From Entrophospora sp. SA101 (Eukaryota > Glomeromycota > Glomeromycetes > Entrophosporales > Entrophosporaceae): a DNA stretch of 64,000 bases. The notes under the pieces are model-generated. The model did not search any database. It saw only the letters and a program-made list of their open reading frames with translations, and was not told the DNA's origin. Below, in pieces: positions 38,767 to 51,854 of the stretch. The first letter of the stretch is position 1. Every line of letters begins with the position of its first letter. A program made the position numbers and the translations under genes. The DNA lies in contig CAUDNR010001680.1 of assembly GCA_958430865.1 (NCBI GenBank), positions 32,357 to 96,356 on the forward strand. The letters are read 5' to 3'.

Positions 38767-39496
38767 GATGAGAGAGTTGTTTTTAATTACTTTAATTATG
38801 ATTGTTTATAACGAAGGAAAAATAACGCTGATAAAATATGAGAATACCATCTTTATAAAGAATTCTCACATATAGATCATTCGTTTTTTTTTTGAGAAGG
38901 AAAAAATTAAATGAATTGATATTTAAATTACCAAATTGTGAATTACATGACGTACAACAATTTACATTTCCCAAAATGGCAAATTAATCCATGTAGATCA
39001 AATTCTCAATTTATTTCTATATAATAATAAGTGGAGTTTTTTAAATGGTTTATTCCAAGGTAATGAAAATGTTTATTGATTAAGATCATATCCAAGATAT
39101 ACATTAATATTAATATTTTTTCCTGTATCCCATTAATAATTGGATCGGGTTGGGAAAGTCATTTTTTAAATAAATGTATAATAACCAGTTTAAATAAACA
39201 TCAAATGCTTCTACCCAATTATTAAATGTTCACATCCAGTTAATCATTAGAATCATGGTGCGTCATATTAATTCACTTATTTGGAGACTTGTTAAATTGG
39301 ACATTTCACAGCAAAAACCATATCTGAGACTCTCTAACCAAAACTGAGTTTTTTGCATAATAATAAACTATAACATAAGGCCTATTAATTATGAAAACAT
39401 TAAACCCTGTTTACATAATAAAAAAAGAGAACCGGAAGGACCTCGGAGGTCCTGAACTGGGTAGGGTTCCTGACCGTGATTCTACCCCCGATTGAA

Positions 39497-39667
39497 TACT
39501 CGTAATTATTTTTGATACTCGTAATTATTTTTGATACTCGTAATTATTTTTGATACTCGTAATTATTTTTGATACTCGTAGTTATTTTTGATACTCGTAA
39601 TTATTTTTGATACTCGTAAATATTTTTGATATTCGTAATTATTTTTGATATTCGTAATTATTCCAAA
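39497..39667. repeat. 19-bp tandem repeat, nine copies
   Basis: Unit TACTCGTAATTATTTTTGA repeated nine times in head-to-tail order; the first four and the sixth are identical and the last three drift (TATTCG). Inverted relatives (AATAATTACGAATAT) occur at about 40130-40230. Confidence 0.9.
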
Positions 39668-39714
39668 CACTTGTTTATTTCAGATATTCATTAATTTTGT
39701 AAATACTTAACAAA

Positions 39715-39960
39715 TTACAGTATACCTAAACGGAAAAATCTTTTTTTTAAAAAAAAATCAGAAAATAAGGTAAACGATTTAAATGTATGGGTTATATTTA
39801 TTATAAAAGAAAAAAAACTTATTCCGTTTGGGTTTTGAGAAGACACTTTTACTTGAACTTGGCGTGTTCTCGCACTTCCATCGTCATTAAATGAAGCTCT
39901 CACGTGTCCTGCCTTTCTTATCGTGTTTTTTTTGGCTAACGATTGATGAATTATTGGCAA
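39715..39960 (-). CDS. Small ORF inside a possible transposable element
   Basis: The first about 47 codons read MPIIHQSLAKKNTIRKAGHV ... FNDDGSARTRQVQVKVSS and look coding. The rest becomes Phe-rich and intron-like, so this may be a first exon. It lies between the direct 19-bp array and its inverted counterpart, a position suggesting an element-encoded protein. No family is assigned. Confidence 0.3.
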   Translation of the reverse strand: MPIIHQSLAKKNTIRKAGHVRASFNDDGSARTRQVQVKVSSQNPNGISFFSFIINITHTFKSFTLFSDFFLKKRFFRLGIL

Positions 39961-41462
39961 AATAGATGAAAAGGGGGTTCGAATTTGTTGTTAGATATCC
40001 TGCATATTCTTCATAAAAACAGAGTTGACTCATCTTCTGATGTTAAGTCAGTTAAACCACTCATACTTGAAAATTAAGGAATTAAAAATTATTTATTATT
40101 ATCAAATATTATTTGTAATTATAACAAATGTTTGAATATTACAATTGTTTGAAATGATTATGAATATTCAAGTGTCTAAAATAATTACGAATATCTAAAA
40201 TAGTTATCCGAAATAATTACGAATATTCCAAGTCGTTACGAAATAAATTATATATATTTAAATATCCTTGATAAATTGATTTTCGAAAAAATTTGATTTA
40301 TATTAATATATAATGTAATTGAATAATAATAATAATGAGTCTCAGAGGTGTTTCAAAACTAATGTTTTAGATATTGTAGATTGTGCCCAAGTCAATAATT
40401 AAAAAAAGAATTATTAATTTACAGTGAATCTTTAATTAAAACAAAATTCGATCCAATTGATAAACCAATAGATTTGACCTATCTTTGAATTTTTGGGGAT
40501 CATTTTCTCGATGCACTCGTGCTTATATGAAGAAGGGATCTTTCACATGAATAGAAAGGATGATTTTTATTAAATCTGACACCTAAACTTTAATTTTGGA
40601 AATGATTTTGAATGGAAAAATAATTTTTGGGAAAGATTTTAAATAAATCATTTATTTGTGCGTGTTTTTTTCAATTGGTTCCTTTAAAAGTTACTTGGAC
40701 GATGTAATTTATTTATTTTATTAATCCTTTACAAATTCAAGAATACAAAATAGTGATAATACATGTCAAATTACAACAACATCAACTGTCCTCACCGTCT
40801 AATCAGACAAAAATAAAGGTAATTTGTGATTGTGACGAGTGTTCACAACCATTTGGGCCTGAGGCGGATCATTTGCTGACTACCTGAGAAAAAAGGGTAT
40901 CGAAAATACTTGCAAGATTCTATTTATTGATCAAATGGTAGATACAATCAAAATGAATGAAAAAAAAAAGTTATATCGATCAGCTTTCTATTTATCTTTT
41001 CTCTCGATTACTAGAGAGTTACTGCCAGCCTTAAAATATGATTTGATCAGTTAATTGATTATTGTAACTTGCATTATTAAAGGAAACATAAGTCTTCTGT
41101 TGGTAACCCAGAAAAATATAATAAATTCCAAGCTAGATTATTCCCATCGACAGTTACTTCCCTTTCTAAACTAAGAAAGAGTTATTTCTTCACAAAATTG
41201 AATTAAAGACAATTAATTAATTACTATGATTTTGATATTTTGCTATTATGATTATTGATGAAATGAGAAAACTTTAATAAAACTCATCTTTCAAATACAC
41301 CAGTTACTGGTCAGATAGATATATTTATGATTTAGAAATTTCGTCAAATTTTACTTTAAATATTTCGAAGAAAAGGATTTATTTTTTGTCAATATATCAT
41401 TTATTTATTTATATTATATGCACATACATATATATATATATATATCATTATTTATTATATAG

Positions 41463-43953
41463 TTATAATTGAATTTGCAAACTTCTTGTACTATTAGGAG
41501 TAATAGTACCATTATCATTAGAATCATCATCACTATGAAGATGGTGATTCTTATTTAAATCTAAATCATCCCAATTTGTTTTGTCCCAGTAACCTTCTAT
41601 AAAATTTAAAATCTTAGTTACGCCATCTATTTTATTCAACTTTCTATTTAATCTCATACCGAGAGATTCACATCTTTTTTTCAGGTCAATATCTGTTAAC
41701 ACATCAAGTAGTGATTCGTAGATTTTATCTGAATCCACTGTATTTACATGAAATCCCGCATTAGAAGTTAAACCGTGACGATATAGTATGGATGCCCACC
41801 ATGATTGTTCAGGATAGTTGTATACCTATATAATAATTTATTATTATTATTATTATAGAAAGATAGAAAAAGAAAAATGTATGCTTACTATTAGTGAAGG
41901 TACGCCTGCTCTTATGACAGAATGAGTTGTACCTATGCCACCATGAAATACCACACATGATAATTGTGGAAATAACCACGAATGTGGGACATAATAATTT
42001 AAAATAAATATTCTACCGTTTAATATTTCATCATTTAATTCTTGAATATCAACACTAAAATTAATTTAAAGGTCAAAAAATAAATTATTATTATTATTAG
42101 TTTGCCATCCTCATCTAATTTAAATCACTTACTCTCCAACATCACAAAATATGGCTCTTTGGTTTTCGGGTAATTTTTGCATAACTTCCAACCAAAGTCT
42201 GATCCTTTCTATTTCATCCACAAAATCATTATTATTTGTTCCATATCCAAAATATATTGGCTTTCTACCCTCATTTAGAAATTTATCTAAATCAGGATCT
42301 GCTTCAAATATATCCAATTCATTTTCGTATTTTAGATATGGATAATCGATTTGCGTTTCATTTATATTTTTACTATGGAAAAAAAATAATACAAATTAGT
42401 ATAAATAATAAATTAATAAGAGTGATGATCCATTGCATTAACTTACGGATTTAGTGGTATTTTAATTAAATGTCTATTTGAAATATGTATTACTGGTATT
42501 TGATTGGTTTCAATTGAACCACCTGATGACCATGGAACTCTAATATATATATATATTAATCAATTTAAAGATATAATCAATTATTGTTGTTGTTATTATT
42601 ATTAGTTACTTTACTTTTCTACAGATTTAAGTCCAAGTTCTAAAAGTTTTTGGTTATAGATCTATATAAAAAAATTATTTTTAAAATCATTTTATGATTA
42701 TTTCAGATTAAAAAATATTAAATTTAATTATTTTATTCATACTGGTAAATTTTCCATATCAGACCAAACTGTAACAAGATAATCCTTTTTTTTAAAAAAA
42801 GATTTTTTGTAATTTTAGTTTGAATATTGAATATAAATTAAACTAATTTTATAAATATATATATGGATATGCTTACAAATGTCTTCCGCATTTTAAAATT
42901 TAATTGAAATGGGATCCATTGTAATGAATCAAATGAATAAATATCCTAACATATTGAATTCAGTTAATATATATTAATTACTATCATTAATAAAATATAA
43001 TCCATATATATTTATATTCACTTCTGTAATCTTTGGTGCACTTGACCAGGGATAAGTACAAATATATGCTATACGAATATCTCTTATAATACACTAATAA
43101 AATATATAATATAGTTGATTTTTAATAAACTGTTGATTGATTGATTGTTGATTAATTTTAAGTCATTAATGATTTTAACTTGGTAAAATAGGATGTTAAT
43201 ATGATAGAAATACCTCAGGGTACATGTACATTGAACCAATTCCAAGAATAACAAACTCAATCTTATTCAACATTCTTTCTGCATCTCTTTAATCATTTGA
43301 ATTTCCATTAATTCATAATAGTAATGATAGAGTAATAAAATAATGGCAAGAATTAGTTTTCTTACTCATAATTGTTTCTTTGTAAACCTTGTTTCAAGAA
43401 ATTGAATGCAATTGATGATCCAGGAAATTTGAATATTTTATTGTTACCTATATAATTGATTAATTTCATTGATATATTATGTTATAATATTTACAAAAAG
43501 CTTATATATAATTTGTTCTTACTCAATTCATTATTGTTTTCAATATAATCAATTAAATCCCACTAAAAAATAAAATAAATTGAAATATCAACATTTTTTT
43601 CTTAAATAATTTTTTTTTTCAAAAAGAAAAAAAGATAATTTACACCAATTGTGCGAAATTCAAATCCTCTTTCTAGAACAAATCTACGATAAATTGATGT
43701 AGTTGCTATTATTACATTATGTCCACGTTGTCGAAGTCCTATCCCAAGATTAAGAAACGGTATCACATCTCCAAAAGATCCTACAGCTATTCAATTATTT
43801 ATTATAATAACAATTGGAAATCATCATACCACTCAAAATATACATTAATATAAAAGTATGGATCTATTTTTTTTTTTTTTTTGTACCTAACAATAAAACA
43901 CTTTTGGTATTAATGAATAATGCACTATCGATACTGCCACTCCTTACTGACAT
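41463..43953 (-). CDS. UDP-glycosyltransferase (GT1/GT28-like)
   Basis: Transfers a sugar from a UDP-sugar to a lipid or other small acceptor. Thirteen exons from the start: 43887-43953, 43644-43786, 43523-43562, 43366-43447, 43214-43286, 43022-43093, 42877-42945, 42743-42784, 42615-42661, 42447-42539, 42133-42372, 41889-42054, 41463-41825 (1497 nt, 498 residues). The N-terminal acceptor domain opens [20 protein letters not shown] and GHNVIIATT, as in sterol glucosyltransferases. The C-terminal donor domain has [10 protein letters not shown] and then [20 protein letters not shown], the UDP-binding signature. The usual DQ pair is represented by EQSWWA. There is no PH or GRAM domain and no signal peptide or C-terminal membrane anchor, so a soluble or peripheral enzyme is expected. 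The tail after about residue 470 is Asn/Asp/Ser-rich. The acceptor is unknown. Confidence 0.88.
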
Positions 43954-45709
43954 TTACAGATATTACAGATATTTTAAAATTTTTTTTTAAAAAAGAAATA
44001 TTGGGGCTGTGATCAGCAGCAGATTCATTAAGTTATAAGTAACCAAAAGCATGTATCATTGTGACAATAGTAATGGTTAGTATTACTGTATTGGTAGTAT
44101 TAGTATTAGTATTAGTATTCATTTGGAATTATTCGAACATACGTTAATAATAATTTCTTCACCCTCTATGAGTGCACCCCCCTCTGGAATGGAGGGTGCA
44201 TTTATTACACATAAAGTCGGACGCAGCAATCGAATGTTTAAGCACTTGATAATAATAATATTATTAAAAAAATTTACTATGTCTTCTAGGTAATTATATT
44301 AATAACATTTGAATAGTGACCAAATGATTGATGTATTTGTTTTGCGTAATTATTATTATTAATATTAGATGGTTGTATATTAAATTTAAAGGTGAAAGCG
44401 GCGTAACTATTGAAGACGGGAAAACTGCTAGACAATTTAATAATGCAATATTTGATTATTGGAAATTTGCAGATATTGAAAATTTACTTCAAGGCTCAAA
44501 TATTTAAAACATCACATCTATTCTTATCTTTTTTGGTTACAAAGGCTAATCTGACCTTTTTCCCCAGTGACATTTTAAATTTCAGAAGGCCTTGGAGTTG
44601 TATGTTGTCAAAAGAGACCGTTAAAGGCTTTCACTCGACTAAAGCCTCCTAACATGTTCGAGTTGGCGCATCTATGTGGATTTGATTGATTAAATCTGAC
44701 TCTTATGATCAATATCGGATTTATTCTATTTTTTTTTTTGGGGGATTTTTACAACTTGTGTACGATTGGGAAGCATGCACGCACACAAAAAAAAGGAAAC
44801 CAAGTAATAGGTTGACATTATATAATTAATTGACCGGGAATCTAAACAAAAAACATTATTGTTTTTGAAAGCACGACTTGCGTATTAAATGAAAGGTTTT
44901 TCTCATAAAAAAATTGCAATTCGGAATAAGTTTATTTGTTCTTCGTTTCATCTCTAAATGGTTTTTCTACTAGTGTGTTCATCCATCAACTAATTTTTAT
45001 AATAATATTATTTGCAATTGCTGTTCTTTATATAATATTTACACAATAATTTAACGTTATATGGATTAAAATTTAGATGTAAAATAGCGCATGGCAGAAA
45101 CGGATATCCGCATCACTGATACTAGTTGTACATTTTATTAACAGTGTTGAAATTAAAGAAAATCTGGGAGTATATTAATATACTTTTTAAGGTTTCTCGC
45201 ACCATAAAAAATTTCACAGTAATCCAACAATATATATATTAATAATTGAATGTAAAATGGGATTCTCTCAAAAAAAATTAAAATTTGATTGTGTTGAGGC
45301 TGTTGTATGTGAAATTGAAGCTATTAAAATCTTGGGGTGGGTGCTTGGATATGAAGTTCTGATCGGCTAATTTGTAAATCCACATATTAATATATTTTCA
45401 TTTTTCACACACAACAAGGCTAAGGAATTGATTCTTTGAACAAATAAAAACCAAGAATGGGTTTAGCTAGAACCATATCGCATTAGGAGTATAACAATTG
45501 GATTCTAACTTGTTAGAGTTCTGATATTCAAAAATTAGATATTAAAAAGCATAATAATGAATAATAAATAATAAATAATAAATAATATATCAAAAAGCGT
45601 GTGAAATAATTTAAAAATTTAATAAATATAGATTAAAAACAAATAATAATATTTATCCTTAATATAAAAGTTCATTGTATATATATATATATATGTATGT
45701 ATGTATATA
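43954..45709. other. Intergenic with one MITE and a possible gene fragment
   Basis: Shared upstream of the glycosyltransferase and downstream of the PHO85-type kinase gene. At about 44391-44507 a + frame reads GESGVTIEDGKTARQFNNAI and then FDYWKFADIENLLQ before a stop; it looks like a protein-coding remnant. MITE copy C is at 45301-45416. The rest is AT-rich. Confidence 0.45.
45301..45416. mobile_element. MITE copy C, same family as copies A and B
   Basis: 116-bp element TGTTGTATGTGAAATTGAAG ... TTTTTCACACACAACA flanked by AGGC on both sides (45297-45300 and 45417-45420). It shares the inner CTTGGGGTGGGTG block with copy A. It is non-coding. Confidence 0.8.
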
Positions 45710-46246
45710 TTAATCAATACCATATGAATCATATTGTTGCCTTCTTGTTGGGTGCCTTAAAGGTGGAGGGACTGGCGCACTATTAGGTGGAGGATTTAAC
45801 AATTGGTGTACTGGAACCATTGATGGAGCTGGGATAATTTGAGGCGGAGGTACAGTCATGATTGGTCGAATAACATTTTGTTGTTGTAAAGGTATTGCTG
45901 TTGACATGTTAACACCTGCTGCTGACGATAGTAGTTGCAAATTTTGTAGGTTGATCGACTGCATATTCACATTTACGCCATGTGCGTGTGGTGGCGGCAT
46001 TGTATTCAGTTGTAAAGGTATACCACCGCCAACACCATTTGGATTGGTAAATCCCATATTATTAGTGGTAGGAATTGCTTGATGATGGCGAGGATGATGA
46101 CGTTGAGGTATCAGATGATTGACCGTGTTTAGATTGTTAAGATTGTTTAGATTGTTAAGGTTGTTTAGATTGTTTAGATTGTTCATATTGACATTAACAT
46201 ATGGATTATTATTGTGTAAAGATGCATGAAGAGACGGTTGAGACCT

Positions 46247-46278
<32 letters not shown>

Positions 46279-47170
46279 GCAAATTTTGATTAATGACAAT
46301 GTCACTAAAATAAATATGATTTAAAGCATTTTTTGCTGTGATTCTTTGATCAGGATCATAAACTAACATTTTACTTAATAAATCCAATCCAACATTATCA
46401 ATCATTGGAATCATTTTTTTTAAATCTTGTGGCGAATAATTAGGATACCGTTTCAAATGCTCAGGATAAGTTATCAAACCTTTCCAAATAGATTCCGGTG
46501 GTGTGCCCATTGTCTTGAAAATTTTTACCAATTGATCATCATTTGTTGTGCCTGGAAATAAAGGTCGACCAGTATACATTTCTGCCATAATACAACCGGC
46601 TGACCATATATCAATTGAGGTAGAATAGGTGCGTGAACCTAATAGTACATCTGGTGAACGATACCATAGTGTTACAACTTCATTTGAAAAAGTCGTGACT
46701 GGGATTCCAAAAGCTCTTGCTAAACCAAAATCTGCTAATTTTAAAAGATTTCCATTATCTTTTATTAAAAGATTTTGAGGTTTTAGATCACGATGTAAAA
46801 CCCTATTGTCATGACAAAAATCTATCCCTAATAACATTTGATACATGAATCGTTTAATCGTCAATGGATCCAATGCACCATTTATTCCATTAGTATCCAT
46901 ATATTTTTTAAGATCTTGATGCATGAATTCAAAAACAAGCATCAACTTATTTTCTGTGTGAATAACATCCAGTAATTTTACAATATTCGGATGTCTTAAC
47001 TCTTTCATTAAAGAAATTTCACGAATGGCAGTTGAAGGTGCACCCTCTTCGGTGTCCAAATGTATTTCTTTTAAAGCTACTATTTCATTTGTGCTGCGAT
47101 CCCTTCCTTTATAAACTGTTGCATAAGTCCCTTCACCTAACTTTTCTAAACGAGTATACCTATCTGACAT
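45710..47170 (-). CDS. PHO85/CDK5-type cyclin-dependent kinase with polyQ/Asn tail
   Basis: Single uninterrupted 486-codon frame. Kinase domain residues 1-291 carry [12 protein letters not shown], the cyclin-contact helix [45 protein letters not shown] and [21 protein letters not shown]. The Ser in [13 protein letters not shown], where CDK1 has the T-loop Thr, is the PHO85/CDK5 signature. PHO85 kinases with their cyclins govern phosphate response, glycogen metabolism and cell-cycle exit. The C-terminal 195 residues are disordered: a run of Gln (46247-46278), a repeated NLNN segment (about 46128-46190), then a His/Pro-rich tail. Yeast PHO85 is about 305 residues, so the tail is extra. The lack of introns contrasts with every other housekeeping gene here. 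Confidence 0.95.
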
Positions 47171-47711
47171 GACTACTATTTTTTTTTTTGGGCAAAAAAA
47201 AACTTGTAAACTAATAAATAAACATTTCTTAAAATGACAAGTAAAAATAATAGAAAAAAAAATACTTGAATTACTTATTAAATGTAATCTATCTTTTAAT
47301 GTATTAGCTGAAGTTTTTAAACTTTATGATAAATTTTTTTTTTTAAAAATATCACCTGAATATTTGTATAACAAACAATTAATAATTGTAAATATCGTGT
47401 AACGATCAATTTGTATGGTATTTTACTAATTGAGAAGCTAACAAGATATTTGAATGAGAATGAATATATATGCATGTTGTGAATTGAAAGCAGATTGTTT
47501 GGATTATTAGATATATTTTTTTGAAAAATTAATTCATACATGTAATATTACACTTTAAAAAAGCTGTAAAACAACTCTGGCTCTTGTAGGTGGTTAGTTA
47601 CATACAGTGGTTGATCATCAAACAGTTCAACATTAATGTATTTATTATTACATAGAAAATTACTATGTGCGGATTTTTTAATCATCAAAACATTTACAGT
47701 GAAATAATCGA

Positions 47712-48428
47712 AGATTAGATAAACTTTAAAATAAAGGCTCAATAACCAAGTAGGCTGTGGGAATTAATATTTCCGCAATTGTATTTTCAAACACTCAATT
47801 AATAGCCTGTCGGTGAGTTTTTTTTATTTATTTTTAGTAAAAAATTTTTTTGTAAAATTTAGCTAGACTTTAAAATGTAAAGCTCAATAAACAAGTAAGC
47901 TATGGGAATAATATTTCCACAAATTGTATCACTCAATTAATAGTAATAGGCTGTCAACAAAGAGTTTTTTTATTTATATTAGTAAAAAATTTTTTTGTAA
48001 AGGTTCAAAGTTATCAATTTTATTAACTTTAACAATGGAAATTTAGTATTAGATAGACCTTAATATGTAAAGGCTTATTAACCAAGCAGGCTGTGGGAAT
48101 AATCTTTCCACGATTGTATTTCCGAACACTCAATTAATAATAGTAATAGCCTGTAGATGATTTTTTTTTCATTTATATATTAGTAAAAAAATTTTCAAAA
48201 CTATCGATTTTATTAATTTTTTACTATAAACAATGGAAATTTAGATAAACTTTAAATGTAAAGGCTCAATAACCAAGTAAGCTGTGGAATAATCTTTTCG
48301 CAATTGTATTTCCAAACACTCAATTAATTAATAGTCTGCCACCGAGTTTTTTTTTTATTTATATTAGTAAAAAATTTTTTTGTAAAGGTTCAAAGTTACC
48401 AATTTTATTATTTTTACTATTTTGGAAG
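47712..48428. repeat. Four-copy tandem repeat, units about 150-190 bp
   Basis: Each unit runs from a TTAGATAAACTTTAAAATG-like start through TAAAGGCTCAATAACCAAG, GGCTGTGGGAATAAT, CAATTGTATTTCCAAACACT and CAATTAATAG to a T-rich end with TTAGTAAAAAATTTTTTTG. Copies begin near 47712, 47862, 48046 and 48238 and differ by small indels. No coding potential. Confidence 0.8.
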
Positions 48429-50557
48429 TGTGATAATGGTTAAGAAAGAAATCCGCATATATGAAATTTATTATTGATGTTTATTATTTTTGATAATCAA
48501 CCATTGTGGTCAATCCAATACAATGCGCTGCTGGGACGACTATAACTTCATGGAGTGCTAGCTACCAGCCATTTTGGAGTCAGGCAAAGTTCTGTTGTAA
48601 GCCTAGTAGGCAAACCAGTTTAACTGGTGGTTCTTGAAAAATATCTGGCTTATCCCCTACATATGTTTCTGGTGTTACATGGAACATTTTACATCTCTGT
48701 TCCAGTTGTTTGACATCTTGTAGATTGGCAATATTTTATTGCATAGATTAAGATTAGCAAAATTTTTGATTGTTGGCTTTTTTCCAAAATATAGAAATAG
48801 GATATGTTTTGTGATTTATATTTTTTAACTGTATATATATATATAAGGCATGAGGTCCAGTCAAACCTTTACAATATACATCAATAAATTGCCAAGAGTG
48901 CCCTTTCTTGTATATTTTTTTGCTTGCTTCCCAACATGAACCCATTCCTTTTTTCCTTAAAAGATCCAATAAGTTTTTTGATCATCATTAGCACAACAAA
49001 ATACAGACTACTGCATCAGGAAATGTTTCCCATCATAATATTACATCTGTAAGTTTTAATATGCAATGTTATAATATTTGTATAAAAATTATGTAAATAT
49101 TTTGTCTGTTCATTCATCATTTCCATCCATCGTCTAGTAATTTCTCAAAAAATACATCAGTCAGATTCAGCAGATAATCTGTAGAATCCATAGAATCGAA
49201 TAGATGATTTGGACGATCCATAGATTGAACAGATTGAACAAATAATCTAATGATATTAGCATCATTTTCAAGATTATTTTTATATGCACAACTTATCATA
49301 ATGACAATGACAAAAATAATAAAATGTGCCTATAGTTTGAAGCAACACAAATATAATATCTCTATATCAATAATATCATCTAAATGACAAAAAAATTATA
49401 TCCCCCCATTTGAATTGAATATTTTATTTGTAAAAAAATATATTCACAGAATGTTGAAAGTTTTACATTGAACTTTGCAACTTGTAATTACCATCTAATT
49501 CATTATGTGATATAAAATTACATTATTAATCCTTTTCGCCTAATGATATTACATGTTAATAAGATGCTTATTTATTCAACAACACATTTGTTATTGTAAT
49601 CCATTTAACTATCATAAAACATAATGGGTGCCTTCAAAAATTATTAGATTGTGATTGAGATCGAATTTTAATATTAGATATGAAATTTCAATCTAGGTCC
49701 AGGTAGTAAGATTGAAAAAATAAACAAAAAATAAAAAAAAAAAAAAAAATAAAATGAAATATTGAAATACCCAAAAAACAAAGACATAAATACTAGAATC
49801 ATTTAACATTGGTATTTGTAAGTCCAAGGTTCAATTCATTTCTTTGATGCAAAACAATTAATAAAAGAGAAAAGAGACGTATATAATAAAAACTTGCATT
49901 TTTAATATTTTTTATTAATAATTGTCGATCATCTTGATAAAATAATTTTTGATCACAGATTGAAAATTTCAATTTAAATCTAATAATTTTTGAATGCATC
50001 CAATGATAATATTCATACCTTCCTTTGATCTAGTAGATACAAGCATGTTGCAATCCTTTATATTGTAGAACTAGAAGTAATTTTTCAGTGTAAGAGTACT
50101 TTTAAACATGTTGGTTCACTTTTTTTTTACTTAAATTTACTTTGACAGTATATAAAATACTCTATTATGGAAATTCCATATGAATTATAAAATAAAAACA
50201 TATTAATATGGAATTTTTCCGGAAAAAATTACAATAATAATTGATTTTACCATTACTATGATACTTATCCGGAATTTCACTATGTATTATAGATCCTTTC
50301 CTTCACTGATGGATCACGAATTAAGCTTGCAGAACATAAACCTACAACTTAACAACGTAACAGTGCCATAGTTTAGAAATATTTATTAGCATTGATGTGC
50401 TTTTATATTGCAAATGTAAAATTTTCGAAAAAAATGCTGAAATAGGGTTTCTACACTTCAGTCGTTCTAAAGAGAGATTTTAAATGTGAGGAATGTGAGC
50501 CTTACTTTTCCACTTTGAAATAAATGCAAAAGACACAAACAACATTAGTGGTGGGCG

Positions 50558-50578
50558 GTGATGATGATGATGATAACG

Positions 50579-50612
<34 letters not shown>
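50558..50612. repeat. Compound GAT / AAC / AAT microsatellite
   Basis: Short GAT run followed by about eleven AAC units and then AAT units, in non-coding sequence. Confidence 0.85.
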
Positions 50613-50613
<1 letters not shown>

Positions 50614-51854
50614 AATAATAAAAGGAAAAAATGTCAATATTGGAAATGGATAAAGAAATTGTTGTTGTTTAACGTGTTAGGGTTGATATTATGGTAAAGT
50701 ATGACGGACGATTCAAATTTATTTTTTTTGAGAAGGAAATTTCTCATTCTTACAAACATTCATTTATTAAAATTAAATTGGTGTTCATTTCAGGATGGCT
50801 TGTAAACAAAATTTTTTATTAAAACAATGTTATTTTTCTTGTGTTGTTAAAAATGGTTTTACAAATACACCATTCATAGTGTGAACACTTTTTAGATTAT
50901 AATGATAGTTATATATGTATATATTATAAAATACTTTGTATTTTATAAACAAGTGAAAAATTTTTTGCAAATGAATTTTGAATTTAATAAAAATTAACGA
51001 ACAAATAAAATCAATTTAGTTTTCTTGATCTACAATATTGTTGTTTTGTGTATTTGTTTTTGCATAAAATTTATTGCTATTGCCTTTTTTTCCTTAATTA
51101 ATTTAAATTTGACGAATATAGGATATATATAGCAATACGGAAAAAAATTTGAGGATAATAATATAATAATAAAGTAATAATAATAATAATAATAGTAAAT
51201 ATTATTTGCGTATCAATTCCAAAAGTTGCATGATGTATTCAAGCATTTTTTTTGGAACTTTAAATTCCAAGACCATTCTTTGATTTTCAGTTATATCATA
51301 TCCTTCATTTTCATTCTATTCATCATTCAACGAAATCTTTTCTTTTCCTTTTCCGGTCTATAATACGCTATGGGATAATCATTCGACAATAGTAAAACAA
51401 AGGTATGCATACTAATTATATAGAAAAATTGATTTTCATAATAAAAAAAATTATTCACCAACTTCTGATTAAATTAATAGACGAGAGTCAAATTAATTTA
51501 CATGAATAAATATGGTAATGCAATGCACCTAATATTTGAGGCACCTATATATATGTTGACCGGGACTTGTTATTGACGAGTCATGAACTGAGAAAAGGAA
51601 AAGGATGAGGTTGGTAGTTAATAGGGACAACAACAGTTATTTATCTTTATTTTTTTTTTTTTTTTGCTAACTTGAAACATTCATTAACCTTGTATGTTTT
51701 TAGTCAAAATTAACAATTTATATTTAAAAAATATGGTGAAGTTAGTTGGAACTTTAAATTTGGTGGTGTAATTAGTAGCACTCTCCAAATTAGGTTATGT
51801 TACTTTATAACTCAATTGAAATATATGTGTGTTACGCAGTTATATACAACATAA

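Larger units (their letters stand above)
38767..41462. other. Intergenic with repeat-rich element
   Basis: Holds the 5' flank of the MATA-HMG gene, a palindrome-rich GGACCTCGGAGGTCC patch at about 39440-39456, a 19-bp tandem array (39497-39667), a small minus-strand ORF (39715-39960) and an inverted, degenerate version of the 19-bp motif at about 40130-40230. The remaining 1.2 kb shows nothing recognisable. Confidence 0.5.
47171..51854. other. Repeat-rich 4.7-kb intergenic region
   Basis: Contains the tandem array at 47712-48428 and a GAT/AAC microsatellite at about 50558-50612. A Cys/Trp/Lys-containing minus-strand fragment lies at 48754-48969 (KKGMGSCWEASKKIYKKGH), probably transposon debris. 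ORFs at 49117-49299 and 49799-49999 have no motif. No gene is supported. Confidence 0.45.

Noticed and set aside
48754..48969. Minus ORF starting MDLLRKKGMGSCWEASKK as a gene
   Set aside because: Neighbouring frames are broken on both sides. It is at most a transposon fragment and no family is recognised.
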